Source of the DNA: Pisolithus tinctorius
Taxonomy: Eukaryota > Basidiomycota > Agaricomycetes > Boletales > Pisolithaceae
Assembly: GCA_024663395.1 (NCBI GenBank)
Contig: JANFAH010000077.1
Span: forward strand, 62,001 to 126,000
Direction: 5' to 3'
Length of the DNA: 64,000 bases
The notes under the pieces were generated by a model. The model saw nothing but the letters and a program-made list of their open reading frames with translations, was not told where the DNA came from and searched no databases. This document shows positions 33,372 to 44,293 of the stretch, piece after piece (within the stretch, counting starts at the first letter, position 1; each line of letters begins with the position of its first letter). The position numbers and the translations under genes are program-made.

Positions 33372-35017
33372 GTGGACAAAGAGATTAGGATGGAAAGACA
33401 GGTTTAGCAAGAGAACGACAATGGTGCCCAATATATCGATTGTAAAGTGCAGAAGTGGAGCGAAAACAACTGGCGGGCTTATATACAACGCGACTCAGCA
33501 ATTGTGCACTGTGAAGACAGCGTGGTCGCCTCATGGACTCACCTACACCCGGTGGCGCTGCCGTCCTGAAAAGGATCGATACCAATTCATGATGGTAAAG
33601 GGTATGGTGAGTTGTTTTTGATGCTTGTTCGAGCGGACCACCGCCACTCCTGATAGCTCACAGCAAGCCTAATACAATACCCCACCAGCAGGAAGCCTGA
33701 GGATCACTAATCCATTGTTATCGATATATCTATATCTCTGTGCGGCTTGGCCTGACTGCGTATCACTGTGCAAACCAGAGTGGTGTGTGTAGCTGTGAGG
33801 AACTTGACATCACCCACCCTCCTGATCCTTAGTTCCGGTCAATAAATAACCACCCAGAGACTGGGACGGACAAAATCGAGGCCGACAAGGCGTTACGACG
33901 GGAAAGCGATATCCAGCCGCCAAGCATGAGTGCCACGAGGCTGGACTTAATTTTTCAGGCCCAGAACAAGGTTTTTGTCAACGTGTCCGTGGTATTTCGA
34001 GAAGATAGCAACACGGAGAGATACGTAACGGGCCGACGACACGTGCCAAATCCGGAAGAGAAGTATAGGCCCATTAATCACGCCTCTGCCGCGGTCATTC
34101 ACACTCATCCCAGCAGCAGCGAATTGGAATGAGTGGACCATAGGCATGGAGTTTCACCAACCCGCGTCAGGTAACAGTCGAAGTCACGCCACCTGGCCAA
34201 TTAGAGTCAGGAGGGGCCTTTAGTAGAAGTGCATGTACCTACTTTGCGTAACTATTGTATAATGACCGACGAATTCGTGGGTATTTGCTGTGGGCTCCAC
34301 GGCTCAGACCGTCAGGTCCACGTAAGGAGTTAGTCCACGAGAGGCGGCAGTGCACGGAACTGAACGTTTTCATAGCCCACTAGATGAATTATCATCCTCA
34401 TCCGTGTCCTGTACACCAACCCGTCGTCATAGAACGACTATCAAATGGCGCAAACTATCCTGGCAAAAACGGCGCTCCGATCTTCTCAGATCGTTAGGAG
34501 ATGGGATTGCGCGAGGCCAATCCATCTACAGCAATGAAATGAATTGGCGCGACCAACCTCACAGCAGTGATGTTGTGCGGTTACATAACTGGATGGATTT
34601 CCATGGAGGGGTTATTTCCAAGACATCGCAAGGGAAGGCGACACGCGTCCTTGAACTTAAAATAGAAGTAGATGCCATCCAAAGCCAATGCTGTAAGCGT
34701 TGGAATCGAGGACGAATTAAACCTCGAGACAAGCCGCCAACTTGGTTATCTCATAAGAAATTCTACTGCTAGAAACAAGCAGGGCGACGGTTTTTTTTTT
34801 TTTCACGAACCCTCGTTTCCATGAGCAGGTACGGCAAATATTCAGCTTGATCCGTCCGAGAAGCACTTCGTTGGGCTGTACCGCTGAATCAGGCAGGAGA
34901 GAAAGTCGCGTGGTTGACGGCAGAACTTCCGCGCGAAGAAGCCTACATGCGGGATGTGGAGGGTGTACAGGACGCCAACTGATGTGCACGAAGTGGGCAT
35001 AACCTCTCCAAGTACGA
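33372..35017. other. Intergenic region without a supported gene
   Basis: Open frames of 65-140 codons exist on both strands (for example plus 33926-34132 and plus 34350-34772) but show no recognisable motif or intron pattern. A T-rich run sits near 34790-34803. The part next to 35018 is probably the 3' region of the split gene. Confidence 0.4.
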
Positions 35018-36431
35018 TCACATCACGAACGCAGCCTTGGAGCGTTCGTCCATGAAAGTCAACCGAGCGCCTTTCAGGACACGAAAGTTCCCGGGACGGC
35101 CCCGCATAGAGGCATCTCCAACTCCAACAACTGGGCTAAGATGGCCATACCGGTAAGCATCCAGAACGTTGCGCAGAGATAACGAATATGCAACGTCATG
35201 GTAGACCTTGATGTAATCCGTTGCTTCTAATTGTGCCTTGTATACATATGGCGCGAAAGTGTTGTGAGAAGGCAAACTCGATCCTATCGTATTTCTCGAC
35301 TTGAAATAATACTGGTGGAACTGGTGATAGGGGCTGTCAGCACTTTCTTCAGTGGCGTCTGAGGCGATGCCTATCGTGTCCGAAGAAGTGGTATGGAGAG
35401 ATAACGAAATAGGTCCTAGCCGCGTTGCCTGTTGGAGCTGTAGGAGGAAATTCCAGAAGTCAACCAGGATCTCCTGAGTCCAAATTATCTTGTGGCGGGG
35501 GTACTCGGATACCAGAGCAATGTCTTCGGGAGATTGAACAATGACAGCCACGCTGGCATCTTCCAGTGGCACTTGTCCCCGTATGGGAATGAGCCAAGAG
35601 CCCCTTCGATATTTGCTCCTCAGAAGCTCCGAGACTGTTGAAGCGGTGTACGGTAAGACAGGCAACGGAAGCACCTTCGAAAAGTGCGGACATTTCTCCA
35701 GGTCGAGATCGGGGAATTTGGTTGCACGAGTGGGTAAGAAGTGCGGCTGGATGTGTATGAAAGTGACTAACGACACCCCGGAAAATGACGGCACGAACCC
35801 GAGGTATAATTTCTGCAATGGAAGACGTAACAAGTTTGGGTCTCTTCGCGGGTTGGAAGTCGAGTAGTTCGGACTCCAGCACACGTTTCGCGCGCCTCGG
35901 AGACAACAGTTCTTCGACAGGACTGCGGATTCGCTCACGAGAGCGGGAACGAGCCCGACCAGTACCAACTTCTCGGAAGTCCGTATTTTGAAATTCGTTG
36001 AGGTGTTGCAACGAAACACACTCGTCGCTATCTGGCAAAGGCAAGACCCCCCACTCTTGTACACCCTCAATGCCGGGCCAGTGGGCTTCGCTTGCGATCC
36101 GTGGTGGCTTCGCGTAATACTCGTACAGTCTGTCTCGATGCGCGATGTCTATGGGAGTTCAGCGCGTCGACATGTCAGTGCAACCGCAAGCACGCACGGA
36201 AAGCGGATTCCTGTATTCGTTGTACGGGTGTTACCCAATTCGCATCAGAAAGCAAGGCAGATACTATGACGCGTCCCTCTTCAACCCTGGCTGCCGGTAT
36301 CGAAGGAACTGTATCGTCCGCACTGGCGGCAAAGTCGTGGACTGTAATTTGCACGTCGGATTTCATAAAAAGAATAAATTCAAGCTTCTCGGAGCTGTAC
36401 AACGCGATCCGTGTGTAGGGTGGTCGGTCGC
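35018..36431 (-). pseudogene. Host gene split by the retrotransposon: main (3') part
   Basis: Reading from the insertion site (36431) downward, the frame RPPYTRIALYSSEKLEFI and then VQITVHDFAASADDTV is open to about 36237. A 49-nt intron follows (GTGCGT donor, CTGA branch, TAG acceptor, about 36188-36236). It joins QESAF to HIAHRDRLYEYYAKPP, and the frame runs on through a basic Arg/Ser stretch (GRARSRSRERIRSP). One more intron or frameshift near 35815-35885 shifts to the frame LYLGFVPSF ... RLTFMDERSKAAFVM, which stops at 35018. I do not recognise the family. The first codons lie 8.1 kb away on the other side of the element, at 44525 onward. Confidence 0.6.
36427..36431. repeat. Target-site duplication GTCGC (left)
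   Basis: GTCGC immediately outside the LTR at 36432 is repeated at 44525-44529 immediately outside the other LTR. Five bases is the usual Ty3/gypsy length. Confidence 0.85.
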
Positions 36432-36662
36432 TGTGACGGTCGCAAGACTAGGTCACACTGGTAAGAGAGTTTCCGTCGACAGGTCTCAAGCGTCGATCGT
36501 CAGAACTGGCCAAGGGTCTCTCGATCAAACTGGTCCCTCCTACCTACTACATGAGTCTTTATATACCTACGTACACAAAGGATCGTACTAAAGAGGAAGT
36601 GTCAAAGCTGTCATATTGTACTTGGTTCTGTTGTCGTATCCGCGGAAGCGCGGGTCGTTACA
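36432..36662 (-). repeat. 3' LTR (231 bp)
   Basis: Begins TGTGACGG and ends GTTACA on the plus strand (TG...CA). It differs from the LTR at 44294-44524 at one position (aggtcacac versus aggttacac). It is the 3' LTR because the polyprotein is on the minus strand. Confidence 0.93.
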
Positions 36663-36673
36663 TCCGCCCTCCT
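36663..36673 (-). other. Polypurine tract
   Basis: AGGAGGGCGGA on the minus strand directly abuts the 3' LTR. It is the expected primer site for plus-strand DNA synthesis, and lies 15 bases past the polyprotein stop codon. Confidence 0.7.
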
Positions 36674-36688
36674 GATCTTCTGGGGAGA

Positions 36689-39600
36689 TCAAATGGTCAC
36701 ACTAGAGACGACTAGGATCGAGTTCGTGAGGATGAGATAGAGCAGTAGGATAATGATGAGTTTCGTACCCGGACTGAGGCCGGTGCTAACATCACCACCT
36801 GTGGGAACAGGTTCAGCATTAATGATTGTGTCGAGCAGTTCGTCCAGAGTTCCAGGCTCCTTACGAGCTGCGGTAGTGGGGTTGATGGCGCTCTCGCTGC
36901 GTCTGTCTCTGCAGGCTGCCATGCCTGGGATGGTATGCTGGATGCCAACGGCAGAAGTGGGGTGAAGTTGCGTCGGGCCTTGGTAGACGGCAGGTCGTTG
37001 GTAGGGAGTGAATCGCATCGTCATGTCACGGGTATTTTCGCCCTTATGAGGGGCAGCGTGGACGTTCCGCGGGTGTCCCCTTCGTGGCCTGCTGTTAGCG
37101 CGTACAGTCGTAGTGGCGCTGGTTTCTATCCTGCGTTTAGCTCGCGATCTAGATACTATTTTGGGTGTTTTCTTACGAGCTCTGGTGTCAGCTTTGAAGC
37201 GATCGAAGATCATCCCAGAGAGGGAGTTCCCTCTGTTGCGGCGGTCTCGGTGACTGTTTTCTCCATGTCCCCGAGAACGAAGGGGCTTGCGAACGAACCC
37301 ATCTGGTAGTGGGTAACGAAAGGTTGGGTCCGGGTGTTCAGCGTTAGTCTCGCAAAAGGTGACATATCCGGCAGGGAGGCGGTCCCTGGTGAGGTCAAAG
37401 GTTCCGGCACGGATGGCTTCAGCCGTGACCCGAAATTGTTCAAGCTGGAGTGGTCGGAATACAGGGCGCGGCATTCTGGTGTGGACGTGGCACTGGGTGG
37501 TTGAGAGCCTTCGCCGCCCCTTATATACTTTCTTGCGAGGGTTGGAACCCGAGGAGATGCTCTGGTGAGCAGGCGTTACCTGGTTTGACATCGTGAAAGC
37601 AACACCGGTTACTACGTCATCGATCAGGTCAAGCGCGCGCGTGCAACGAATGGTTTCATCATACCAAGTGCCAGATAAGGTGAACTCTTTGTTGGGATGG
37701 TTCACCCGCCTCGGGAGGTCATTGACGGATGAGGCACCCTGTGCCTCGAGGTAGTGTGTTAGGGCTTCGAGTCGTTCCACTTCCGGGTAGGGCAGCCAGA
37801 TGGAATCCCCACTCGTGTATACTACTTCGAACAACATGTCCGGGCCTTGACCGTGGTGGTCGTTTATGTGCTTTACCGTGAGCTCTTCGACTTTGCCCAG
37901 GCTGACTATCTGTGGGAGCTGGCGGCCTGGAAATCGTCGGTCGTCATTTGGCACATGGATACGCAGTAAGCTTGCATGAAATGCCGGGTGTACTCCGCGT
38001 TGCTTGAGTTCCGCGGGAATATCCAACAAGAAGGTATTGTTGCGGTAGTCCTCTAGTATGCGGAAGGGGCCGATAAATTTGGGGGCGAGTTTCCTAGCAC
38101 GACCCTTAGGAAGTGTCAGATTGGCAGTGGACAGATATACCAGATCACCCTTTACGAACGGGGTTTCCTTTCTCCTATTGTTTGCTAGTCGAGTTTGTTT
38201 GACACGGGCCGCGATGATAGAATCATGGGCACGCATTATTGCGTCTTTCATTCGTTTGGCGAAGGTCCTAACACCTGGGTATTTAGTATCCGTTTCCCAG
38301 ATCATAGTTTTGGGTATACGACCATAGTTGAGTGCGAATGGAGCAAACCCAGTGGTCTCGGACCGTGCACTATTGATAGCGAACTCAATTGCAGGTAGTT
38401 TAGTTGCCCAGTCTCGCTGGTTAGGTGAGATACATGATCTGATCATCTGGGTGATGGTACGGTTAGCTCGTTCTGTCATACCATCGGTTTGCGGGTGGTA
38501 GGAGGATGACAGTCGGAGCTCTGATCCGGTGAGCTCATTCAAGCGAGTCCAGAACACACTTGTGAATAATGAGTCGCGGTCGCTGACTATGTTCCGTGGC
38601 ATTCCATGGTGTTTGTACACACGATCGAACATGACTTCCGCGATGTCTTTAGCGCGGTAGGTTTGTTTGGTTGGTATTAGGTGGATCATTGATGTTAAGT
38701 GGTCTATGACGACTAATATCATATCGAACGATCCATTGAGCGTCTTGGAGTCTGGGAGCGGTCCTACAAAGTCAATCCCAATTGTCTCCCATGGGTAATT
38801 AGGTACGTCTAATGTTTTGAGTAAGCCGTAGTTAGCATGGTTGTTAGGCTTTGACGTTTGGCAGGTTATACAGGATTTGCAGTAGGCGTCGACGTCGGCA
38901 TTAATATTCTTCCACCAAACATTGTCTCTCAGGTATGCGATCGTTTTAGCAGGTCCGAGGTGAGCAAGTATCGAATGTGCATGTGATATTAACATCTCTC
39001 GCAGGCATCTGTCACCGATCTGGATATCTGGAATGCAGAGCGTTCTGCAGTCATTGTCTCGCAGGTATACTAGCCCATTACTCACTTCGAAGTTCTTGTA
39101 ATTCTTAGGGTTTCGTAGTATCTCGGAGAAGAATTTGTCTTCGCCATACCGGTCACGGATGCACTCATGTACATCAAGACTTGGTTCGCTGAGTGAGACT
39201 AAGTCTGTCAATGTTACTGGATTGTCAAGCAGTAATTCGGACACTGTCGGTGGGTCTTTGTTCATATGACAGCTGTCATTGCTGTCACTGTCCTCTGGGC
39301 TGTCTGCCGCTGTGATGCTGTTGTCGGGTAGACCATGGCTGTCACTACCATCCTCAGTTTGTGTCATGTCATTATTCTGCGTAACGGGTGACATAGGCCC
39401 ATACACTGCCTCTGGGCTCCCGCCCTCCAGTGATCGTGATGGTGGGTCAGGCAGCTTCAAGATCACTCGACGTGCATTTGGGAAGGCTGCTCTTGCACCG
39501 TCCCCTGAGCGAGTAGCTGCTCCAAGGAAGATCTGATCACCGGTGTACACTGGGGCAGTGACGAGATTCAAGAGTAAGTCTGATGGCATGTTCTCCTCCT

Positions 39601-42600
39601 CGGCACACACATATTCACTCGAGGCACGTACTGTGCCTTTGGGCTCATTAGAGTAAATGCGGCTTAATGCGTCAGCCAAGACATTAGCTTTTCCGGGTAT
39701 GTGCATTATTTCGAAATCAAAGTCTGCCAGGGTTTCTAACCATCTTGCCTGACGTGGGGACAGCTTCCGCTGAGTCTGAATCCATTCCAGACCTTTATGG
39801 TCTGTAAAAATGCGGAACTCGGTCCCTTGAAGTAGGTGTTGGAAGCGGCGGAGGGATTCTATAATAGCAAGTAGCTCCTGCTCATGCACCGGGTAGTTTT
39901 GCTGCGCAGGGTTGAATTTCCCAGACCAGAAGGCGATAATGTTCGCACTCTCTAGGTCTGTGCCTTGCCAAAGGACACCACTTCCACCTGACATGCTGGC
40001 ATCACAAGACAGATTGATTGGCTGGTGCCCAGGCGAGTAGTCTAATGCCTTCCGGCGCACTTCACGATATTTGTGTACTAAGTTTTTCACTAGATCAAAT
40101 GCGCGCTGCTCGGTAAAGGACCAATGCCAAGGTGTGCTGGGGGAAGCAAGTTTATGCAAATGCCCAAGTGGGATTCGGATGCCCTCACAACCTGGTGCGA
40201 GATACCCGACTGCACCTATAAAACCTGCAAGTAACTCCTTGTTCGTAGGGGTCTTCCAATTGATTATTTTATCCACCTTGTCTGGATCCATACGGATTCC
40301 ATCTTTGTCAATCACATGTCCGAGGATACGTAGTTCATCTTTGAAAAATTGTAATTTGTGTTTGCTCAAGTAAAATTTGTGCTCGCGCAGAGTGTCAATA
40401 ACCATTTTTACATGGCGGACATGCTCTTCAGGTGAGTGGGAGTAGACTACAATGTCGTCAAGGTAGACATCCATAAGGTTCCCTATGTATGGTGCAAAAA
40501 TGTGGTTCATTAAGGATTGGTACGTAGCACCAGCATTGCAATCTCCGATCTGCATGACCTGGCTTATCATTGTGCCATCAGGGGTGGTAAATAAAGTCTT
40601 GTGCACATCTTCCGGAGCAACCCGGATTTGTTCGTATGCGTCCTTTCCATCTAATAGTGAACGGTATGGGTGTGAGACCACATTGCGCAGGATTGCCTCA
40701 ATGTCTGGCAATGGGGATGCTAATTTTCTCGTGTTGGCATTGCGTTCACGAGTGTCTAGTACTGTCCGCAAACGTAAGGTTCCATCCTTTGTAGGTTTCT
40801 TCAGCATTATCATAGGGACAGAATTAGTACCACTATGAAATTCCCAACGCCCAGTCCGTAGGTAGTCATCACGCTTTGCACGCCAGAGAGGTTTCATTGC
40901 CTCAGGGCAGCGAGATGGCCGCCATGAGTAGACTTTATGTTCGTCGATCAGCGGTATTATGTGATTTATTGCCCGAAGGGGAGGCAAAGGTGTCTCAATG
41001 GCTTCCTTGCATATTTCCTTCGCATATTCACACAGCTCATCCCGATATTTCTCAATCATGTCTTTTTGAAGTTCAGTAGCACAGGACTCAAGGGTGATTG
41101 TCTGCACACCACGGATGGGTAGTGAGACATCACTCCGAACAGTTACTTGGGATGGATTAAAGCCGAGTAAGATTTGATGCTGGAATAGGAAAGGCATTCC
41201 CAATATTAGGTCATATGAATCCAGGTTCGCTATGTCTAGAATGCGCTTCTCATTAATATTCTGATAAGAGATATTGGGTGAGGTTGTAGCCTTTACTTTA
41301 CTACGGGACCCAGAGACTGCCAGCTGTAGGTTGAGTGGTCGGTCAAGGATATCAAGTGGTAACTGTAATTGGTCCACTAATGTAGTAGATATGAAGTCTG
41401 AGAGCGAGCCTGAGTCTAGCAGGGCTCGGCAGGGCTGGTCATTGATTTTCACTACCACAATAATGGGTTTCGGCAACACCCGCAGTCCACCCTTGACCCG
41501 TGCAGAGTTCCGCTCAGTCACTGTGTCACTGGTCTTGTGTTTCTGCCTTGCACCAGGGAGATTGGTTGCAGCACATGCTAATGTATTTACTGTTCCAGTA
41601 CAGTCATCCAGGCAGTAGCTGTCACCATTACACAGTGTAGATGCCCTCACTTCAGGGTCCATGCATCTCAAAATATGTGGGTCTCGCCGCTCGAATAGAA
41701 GCTCATCATATCGCTCAGATTTCTTTAGGTGAAGCCATCGCACAATGTCAAAATTGGGATCTATGAGATCTGAATAGTACAGTAGATGATCCTCATTTGT
41801 GTACCAGTCAATAAGGAGATACGTTTCTGGTCCTCCGTGCTCAGATATTTCGAAGCGGCCTGGTTGGAAGGGTGAGTTGCCGGGGATGTCTGTCCGGTCC
41901 AGTGCAAGGGGAACCGCGTCATATAGGGTTGCAATGGCTTGTGCTTTCACCAAGTCCCTTTTAGCTTGTCGGAGTTCAGGTGTCTCGGAGCACACTATAG
42001 ATGCAGCAAACAGGCCCAAGTCAGTTCCTTCCTGTAGCGCAGCTAGTCGTACTTCTGCCGCTGAAAGGCCTACAGAATTTACTGTGATTTTCCTATTGCT
42101 ATAAGGCTTAGTGCGGGTCTGCCAGCGCTTCGGACAGTTCCGCTCAATGTGGTTAGTTGCTTCACAAGAGAAACATTTCCCCTCAGCACGGAGGCGCTGT
42201 TTCCTTTCCTTGTCGGGTTTCTTATCCTGGCCTCTGGCCATACTGTTATCACTCATAGTTGATGTAGTCTTAACAGCAGCAGTGCTGATCCGATCTGTGA
42301 TGTGTGTGTTGAATTGGCGAGGGGGTTTTCTATTTCTGGGCTCGCGGTTTCCAGCCTGGAGCTGATGCCGCTCCTCGTCAATAACACGTTTTGCCTTCTC
42401 ATACCTGACGCACTCAGACTCGAGAGTCACCAAAGAGATCATGGTGGCATCGTACCCATTCTTGGTGAGTTCTGCTCGTAGATAAGGTTGGCAGCGCCTC
42501 CAGAACGCTAACACGACCTCATGTTCACCTATGTCTCCAACAGTGTCTGCTATTTCTTGGAGTCGGCGCAAAAAGTCCAATACTGAACGGTGATCCTGGC

Positions 42601-44164
42601 GGCACGCATCAAATTTATCGCGTTGTTGCATCCGGAAGTCTGCTGGGAATATGTAGTCGAAAAGTGCCTCAAAGAATTCAGTGAGGGAATATCGTTTTCT
42701 CAAATCTAAGATGTCCCTTTCATAGAACTGGTAAGCACGCCCACTCAAGTATTTCCCGGCAATGCGGATACTCTTTTTGCGGTCCAGGCGTGCATGTCGT
42801 ACCCAATCACGAAGCTCCCGACACCATTTCTTGAATAATCCGACCTGAACTTCACCTTTGTATGTGAACGGCGGGTCTTCCTTGAGGAATGCCTGCTGAT
42901 ACCTCAGTTTGTTCAACTTAGCCCGGTAGCGTCGCTTCTTCTCGCGCTTCCGTGCCTTTGTTTGATCTGAATCAGCTGTGATTGTGCTAGATGGTTCCTC
43001 TCCTAGGAAGTCAGACCCGAACGAGGATAAACCATCTGAGCTTGAGGAGTCATCAGTCGAAGATGAGGAGTCAGACGAGTCCCCGGGTGCTATTGGTCTG
43101 TGAGGTGGGCCTCTGTTACTTGGGCCCTCCCTGCCACCAGATCCAGGATCTGACGAGTCTGGGTCATTGTCATCAGGGTCCCCGCGCATTGCTCTCAGTA
43201 GCGTGCTCTGGTAGGGAAACACACTCGTTGCGCGGGCTAATGGGGTGGTTCTGCGGCTGGATATGTCGGCATATTCTTCCTTCTTGTTTGGTAATGTTGG
43301 GCCTTTATGTGTCTTATCATTCATGAAGTCGAGCAAGTTCACAGCTTCAATATTCTCTTTCTGTTCTGGTCTGAGCCCAGACGATCCCATTCTGGCTTTG
43401 TTGCATAGATTCTCCTTTCTTAGGGAATTAATAATGGCTTGCTGCTCTCGAATGATTGTCATTGGGTCATCGTCACTGCCGCCATGGGGAAGGGTGAAGG
43501 GTATGTCATCCTCATATGCTTTGACGGCTCCGCCATCTTCGATTTCGCGGCCCTTCCCTTTTTCAGGCGACACGACATGCGGTTCACCCATCGTTGAGCC
43601 GCTATCAACTTGTGGCTGCGCTGCCATGGGTCGAGTCCATTCCTGTGGGATCTCGCCAAGGTAAGAGTCATCTTCCTCGAACGTGGACCAGTCCAGCTGT
43701 CTCACTGGTGCTGGTGTGGATTCCTTCATGTGCGGTATGTCCAGCCTTACCCGCTCTCTGGGTTTCTCTAGCTGACAGTTCTCATTCCATACTACAGGCC
43801 TTCGTAGTTTAAATTTATTAGCAGGAGCTGGTGTCTGTACCAAATCAAGATCTGCGTTTGTTTGCGACTCAGCATCCATCTCGACTACTGTGTCAAGGTG
43901 CTGGCGCCGGACACTGTCATTGTTTACAGTGCCCGTCGGTTCTTGGACGATGCAAACCGAAAATAATGCATATCCGTCCGTACCGTAGTCCGGAGACTCG
44001 GGAACCGTGGGAGAGATCACCCGATGGCTTTGCATCTCGTCAGTGACGCTCTCCCCATTCTGCTCGGTCTCACCGAATACCCAGGGGCCATTCACCGTGG
44101 GTTCCATGGTCGAGCACCGACGCTTTATCTCACTGTTGATACTAGCTGGGGTAAAGGGAAACAT
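36689..44164 (-). CDS. Gag-pol polyprotein with chromodomain-like region and C-terminal hydrophobic tail, 2491 aa
   Basis: Start ATG at 44164, stop at 36689-36691. After an acidic ~430-residue leader comes Gag (about 430-600), with a CCHC knuckle CFSCEATNHIERNC near 665. The protease has ALLDSGSLSDF near 915. Reverse transcriptase spans about 1110-1330 with YLDD near 1233. RNase H has SCDASMSGGSG (about 1388) and FTDHKGLEWI (about 1455). Integrase has the H-H-C-C finger (about 1725-1765, ending CKSCITCQ) and the catalytic residues D in GIDFVGP, D in SDRDSLF and E in TDGMTERAN. A chromodomain-like stretch ending WLPYPEVERLEALTHYL follows (about 2090-2140). A further ~350 residues, basic and without a known domain, end in a hydrophobic run LIIILLLYLILTNSILVV. 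Confidence 0.92.
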   Translation of the reverse strand: MFPFTPASINSEIKRRCSTMEPTVNGPWVFGETEQNGESVTDEMQSHRVISPTVPESPDYGTDGYALFSVCIVQEPTGTVNNDSVRRQHLDTVVEMDAESQTNADLDLVQTPAPANKFKLRRPVVWNENCQLEKPRERVRLDIPHMKESTPAPVRQLDWSTFEEDDSYLGEIPQEWTRPMAAQPQVDSGSTMGEPHVVSPEKGKGREIEDGGAVKAYEDDIPFTLPHGGSDDDPMTIIREQQAIINSLRKENLCNKARMGSSGLRPEQKENIEAVNLLDFMNDKTHKGPTLPNKKEEYADISSRRTTPLARATSVFPYQSTLLRAMRGDPDDNDPDSSDPGSGGREGPSNRGPPHRPIAPGDSSDSSSSTDDSSSSDGLSSFGSDFLGEEPSSTITADSDQTKARKREKKRRYRAKLNKLRYQQAFLKEDPPFTYKGEVQVGLFKKWCRELRDWVRHARLDRKKSIRIAGKYLSGRAYQFYERDILDLRKRYSLTEFFEALFDYIFPADFRMQQRDKFDACRQDHRSVLDFLRRLQEIADTVGDIGEHEVVLAFWRRCQPYLRAELTKNGYDATMISLVTLESECVRYEKAKRVIDEERHQLQAGNREPRNRKPPRQFNTHITDRISTAAVKTTSTMSDNSMARGQDKKPDKERKQRLRAEGKCFSCEATNHIERNCPKRWQTRTKPYSNRKITVNSVGLSAAEVRLAALQEGTDLGLFAASIVCSETPELRQAKRDLVKAQAIATLYDAVPLALDRTDIPGNSPFQPGRFEISEHGGPETYLLIDWYTNEDHLLYYSDLIDPNFDIVRWLHLKKSERYDELLFERRDPHILRCMDPEVRASTLCNGDSYCLDDCTGTVNTLACAATNLPGARQKHKTSDTVTERNSARVKGGLRVLPKPIIVVVKINDQPCRALLDSGSLSDFISTTLVDQLQLPLDILDRPLNLQLAVSGSRSKVKATTSPNISYQNINEKRILDIANLDSYDLILGMPFLFQHQILLGFNPSQVTVRSDVSLPIRGVQTITLESCATELQKDMIEKYRDELCEYAKEICKEAIETPLPPLRAINHIIPLIDEHKVYSWRPSRCPEAMKPLWRAKRDDYLRTGRWEFHSGTNSVPMIMLKKPTKDGTLRLRTVLDTRERNANTRKLASPLPDIEAILRNVVSHPYRSLLDGKDAYEQIRVAPEDVHKTLFTTPDGTMISQVMQIGDCNAGATYQSLMNHIFAPYIGNLMDVYLDDIVVYSHSPEEHVRHVKMVIDTLREHKFYLSKHKLQFFKDELRILGHVIDKDGIRMDPDKVDKIINWKTPTNKELLAGFIGAVGYLAPGCEGIRIPLGHLHKLASPSTPWHWSFTEQRAFDLVKNLVHKYREVRRKALDYSPGHQPINLSCDASMSGGSGVLWQGTDLESANIIAFWSGKFNPAQQNYPVHEQELLAIIESLRRFQHLLQGTEFRIFTDHKGLEWIQTQRKLSPRQARWLETLADFDFEIMHIPGKANVLADALSRIYSNEPKGTVRASSEYVCAEEENMPSDLLLNLVTAPVYTGDQIFLGAATRSGDGARAAFPNARRVILKLPDPPSRSLEGGSPEAVYGPMSPVTQNNDMTQTEDGSDSHGLPDNSITAADSPEDSDSNDSCHMNKDPPTVSELLLDNPVTLTDLVSLSEPSLDVHECIRDRYGEDKFFSEILRNPKNYKNFEVSNGLVYLRDNDCRTLCIPDIQIGDRCLREMLISHAHSILAHLGPAKTIAYLRDNVWWKNINADVDAYCKSCITCQTSKPNNHANYGLLKTLDVPNYPWETIGIDFVGPLPDSKTLNGSFDMILVVIDHLTSMIHLIPTKQTYRAKDIAEVMFDRVYKHHGMPRNIVSDRDSLFTSVFWTRLNELTGSELRLSSSYHPQTDGMTERANRTITQMIRSCISPNQRDWATKLPAIEFAINSARSETTGFAPFALNYGRIPKTMIWETDTKYPGVRTFAKRMKDAIMRAHDSIIAARVKQTRLANNRRKETPFVKGDLVYLSTANLTLPKGRARKLAPKFIGPFRILEDYRNNTFLLDIPAELKQRGVHPAFHASLLRIHVPNDDRRFPGRQLPQIVSLGKVEELTVKHINDHHGQGPDMLFEVVYTSGDSIWLPYPEVERLEALTHYLEAQGASSVNDLPRRVNHPNKEFTLSGTWYDETIRCTRALDLIDDVVTGVAFTMSNQVTPAHQSISSGSNPRKKVYKGRRRLSTTQCHVHTRMPRPVFRPLQLEQFRVTAEAIRAGTFDLTRDRLPAGYVTFCETNAEHPDPTFRYPLPDGFVRKPLRSRGHGENSHRDRRNRGNSLSGMIFDRFKADTRARKKTPKIVSRSRAKRRIETSATTTVRANSRPRRGHPRNVHAAPHKGENTRDMTMRFTPYQRPAVYQGPTQLHPTSAVGIQHTIPGMAACRDRRSESAINPTTAARKEPGTLDELLDTIINAEPVPTGGDVSTGLSPGTKLIIILLLYLILTNSILVVSSVTI

Positions 44165-44293
44165 GTTCAGCAAGTCGCGACTAGGTGACTACGCACTCGG
44201 TTGATCAGACCAAGATGGAGTTCGACGTCGTCGCGAAGGGTTTCGACTCAGAGGGAGTAGAGCGAAGAGAGAGGGAAGAGGTAGTTCAAAATA

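Noticed and set aside
34350..34772. 140-codon plus-strand frame as a gene
   Set aside because: No motif, no splice signals, and it lies between two minus-strand genes. It is probably chance.
36700..44050. Many plus-strand frames inside the retrotransposon
   Set aside because: They are antisense to the gag-pol frame and carry no motif.
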